From: Burkholderia arboris | GTDB lineage: Bacteria > Pseudomonadota > Gammaproteobacteria > Burkholderiales > Burkholderiaceae | Length of the DNA: 64,000 nucleotides | Direction of reading: 5' to 3' | Assembly: GCF_902499125.1 (NCBI RefSeq) | Contig: NZ_CABVPX010000021.1 | Coordinates: forward strand, 1 to 64,000 | Shown here: positions 62,768-64,000 of the stretch, piece by piece | How positions within the stretch are numbered: position 1 is the first letter of the stretch | Layout of the letters: every line of letters begins with the position of its first letter | Made by a program: the position numbers and the translations under genes | Notes under the pieces: model-generated | What the model saw: the letters and a program-made list of their open reading frames with translations, nothing else | Told to the model about the DNA's origin: nothing | Databases searched by the model: none

Positions 62768-63430
62768 TTAGAAAAGCGAGGCGAATGGGGACAGGATGGC
62801 GCTCAGGACGGCGTAGCCGACGTTGACGAGCGGACGCAGCCAGAAGTTCGTCAGCACGCCCGTCGCGACCAGCGCGAGGACGATGATGAAACCGTACGGC
62901 TCGATGCGCGACAGCGCGATCGATTGCTTCGGCGGCAGCAGCGCCGCCAGAATGCGGCCGCCGTCGAGCGGCGGCAGCGGAAACAGGTTCAGCACGCCGA
63001 GCACGAGGTTCGCGCTGACGCCGGCAAACGCCATCCGCGTGAAGAACGGCTCGTCGACGCCGACGGCGGGCAGCACGAGGGTCAGCAGGCCCCAGACCAG
63101 CGCCTGCACGAAGTTGCAGGCCGGGCCCGCGAGCGATACCCACAGGCTGCCCCAGCGCGGATTGCGCAGGTTGCCGAACGACACCGGCACCGGCTTCGCA
63201 TAGCCGAACAGGAACGCGCCGCCCGTCAGGAAGTACATCACGAGCGGGATCGCGATCGTGCCGAGCGGATCGATGTGGCGCATCGGGTTGAACGACACGC
63301 GCCCCATCACGTAGGCGGTGTTGTCGCCGAGCAGGCGGGCGGCATAGCCGTGCGCGGCCTCGTGCAGCGTGATCGCGAAGATCACGGGCAGCGCGTAGAC
63401 AGCGATGGTCTGTATCAGGGAAGCATCCAT
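62768..63430 (-). CDS. site-2 protease family membrane protein (M50B)
   Basis: The 220-residue integral membrane protein has about five to six helices. The zinc-binding motif HEAAHGYAAR is in the first helix (about residues 22-31), and the second-ligand region NLFPLPPLDGGRIL is near the C-terminal half. No PDZ domain, unlike RseP, so it belongs to the short YwhC-like group. The substrate is unknown. It is likely co-transcribed with trpS. Confidence 0.88.
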   Translation of the reverse strand: MDASLIQTIAVYALPVIFAITLHEAAHGYAARLLGDNTAYVMGRVSFNPMRHIDPLGTIAIPLVMYFLTGGAFLFGYAKPVPVSFGNLRNPRWGSLWVSLAGPACNFVQALVWGLLTLVLPAVGVDEPFFTRMAFAGVSANLVLGVLNLFPLPPLDGGRILAALLPPKQSIALSRIEPYGFIIVLALVATGVLTNFWLRPLVNVGYAVLSAILSPFASLF

Positions 63431-63477
63431 ATCGCGTTATTGTAACAAGCGCACTCGCGCAAAAATGAACGGCTCGC

Positions 63478-64000
63478 TTATGCGGCCGAGAGGCCGAACG
63501 GTTCGAGCGCGCCGCGCCCCATCCGCACGAGTTCGGGCTCGTCGCCGGTCAGGTCGATCACCGTCGACGGTTCCCGCGGGCACGCGCCGCCGTCGATCAC
63601 GAGATCGACCTGCTTCTCGAGCCGCGTGCGGATTTCTTCGGGATCGTTGAGCGGCTCGTCATCCGGCGGCAGGATCAGCGTCGTGCCGAGCAGCGGCTGG
63701 CCGAGCGACTCCAGCAACGCGAGCGTGATCGCATGGTCGGGCACGCGCAGCCCGATCGTCTTGCGCGACGGGTGCGACAGCCGGCGCGGCACTTCCTTGG
63801 TCGCCTGCAGGATGAACACGTACGGGCCCGGCGTCACCGACTTGATCTGCCGGTACTGGCGGTTGTCGACCATCGCGAAGTTGGCAAGCTCCGACAGGTC
63901 GCGCACGAGCAGCGACAGATGCTGCTTCTCGTCGAGGCCGCGGATCCGGCGCACGCGCTCGACCGCATCCTTGTCGTCGAGATGGCACGCGAGCGCATAG
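63478..64000 (-). CDS. Sua5/YciO/YrdC family protein, 5' end outside the window
   Basis: The visible 173 codons cover the central and C-terminal part. The frame runs open to the window edge with YALACHLDDKDAV and KQHLSLLVRDLSELANFAMV upstream of TPGPYVFILQATKEVPRRLS, KTIGLRVPDH and STVIDLTGD. The pattern resembles YciO more than TsaC, so a role in threonylcarbamoyl-adenosine synthesis is not assured. Confidence 0.88.
   Translation of the reverse strand, partial: YALACHLDDKDAVERVRRIRGLDEKQHLSLLVRDLSELANFAMVDNRQYRQIKSVTPGPYVFILQATKEVPRRLSHPSRKTIGLRVPDHAITLALLESLGQPLLGTTLILPPDDEPLNDPEEIRTRLEKQVDLVIDGGACPREPSTVIDLTGDEPELVRMGRGALEPFGLSAA

Overview
The window reads as a chromosome-1 segment of a Burkholderia species, most likely of the Burkholderia cepacia complex. 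This rests on its high GC content with strong G/C third-position bias, the proteobacterial housekeeping gene set, the gene neighbourhoods (trmJ/suhB, dapA-bamC, lysC-tRNA-Ser-tilS-accA) and the small DUF4148-type secreted proteins. No search could be run, so species level is inference.

Layout. 1-3.9 kb: tRNA-Glu and tRNA-Ala downstream of gltX, a Tat-type patatin lipoprotein and an NlpC/P60 hydrolase. 3.9-9.7 kb: a yejABEF-type peptide ABC importer. 9.8-20.1 kb: an envelope-stress-like block with a tripartite RND efflux operon, a convergent three-gene regulatory operon (response regulator, histidine kinase, and a second regulator whose receiver has lost its phosphorylation residues) and two small secreted proteins. 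Four similar TGAA-N6-TTCA sites link these genes. 20.1-25.8 kb: cytochrome bo3 oxidase (cyoABCD) and a lone NuoM-like proton-pump subunit. 26.3-27.7 kb: a two-domain glycosyltransferase-like protein. 27.9-42.4 kb: housekeeping genes (tRNA-Ser, lysC, tilS, accA, an alkA-type glycosylase, cysS, a TPR protein, two cyclophilins, lpxH, cysE, trmJ, suhB, an FAD oxidoreductase).

42.5-51.7 kb is the accessory region and the main point of interest. It is filled with small unknown genes, an extra ribosomal protein S21, an ECF sigma/anti-sigma/fasciclin unit and two immunity-like genes. It is punctuated by degenerate copies of the 5' end of mutS, and the intact mutS lies at the right end. Four copies contain or nearly contain the codons ATGATGCAGCAGTACCTGCG. 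Three of those then leave mutS sequence through a shared non-mutS tail. I read this as a stack of small cargo modules accreted at the start of mutS, each boundary marked by a relic of the target. No integrase gene is visible.

51.7-64 kb returns to core genes: mutS, a degenerate phosphoesterase-like protein, slyD, a JmjC/cupin ribosomal oxygenase, an alanine-zipper lipoprotein with a strong promoter, an MBL hydrolase, bamC, dapA, a methyltransferase, trpS, a site-2 protease and a Sua5/YciO protein cut by the window end.
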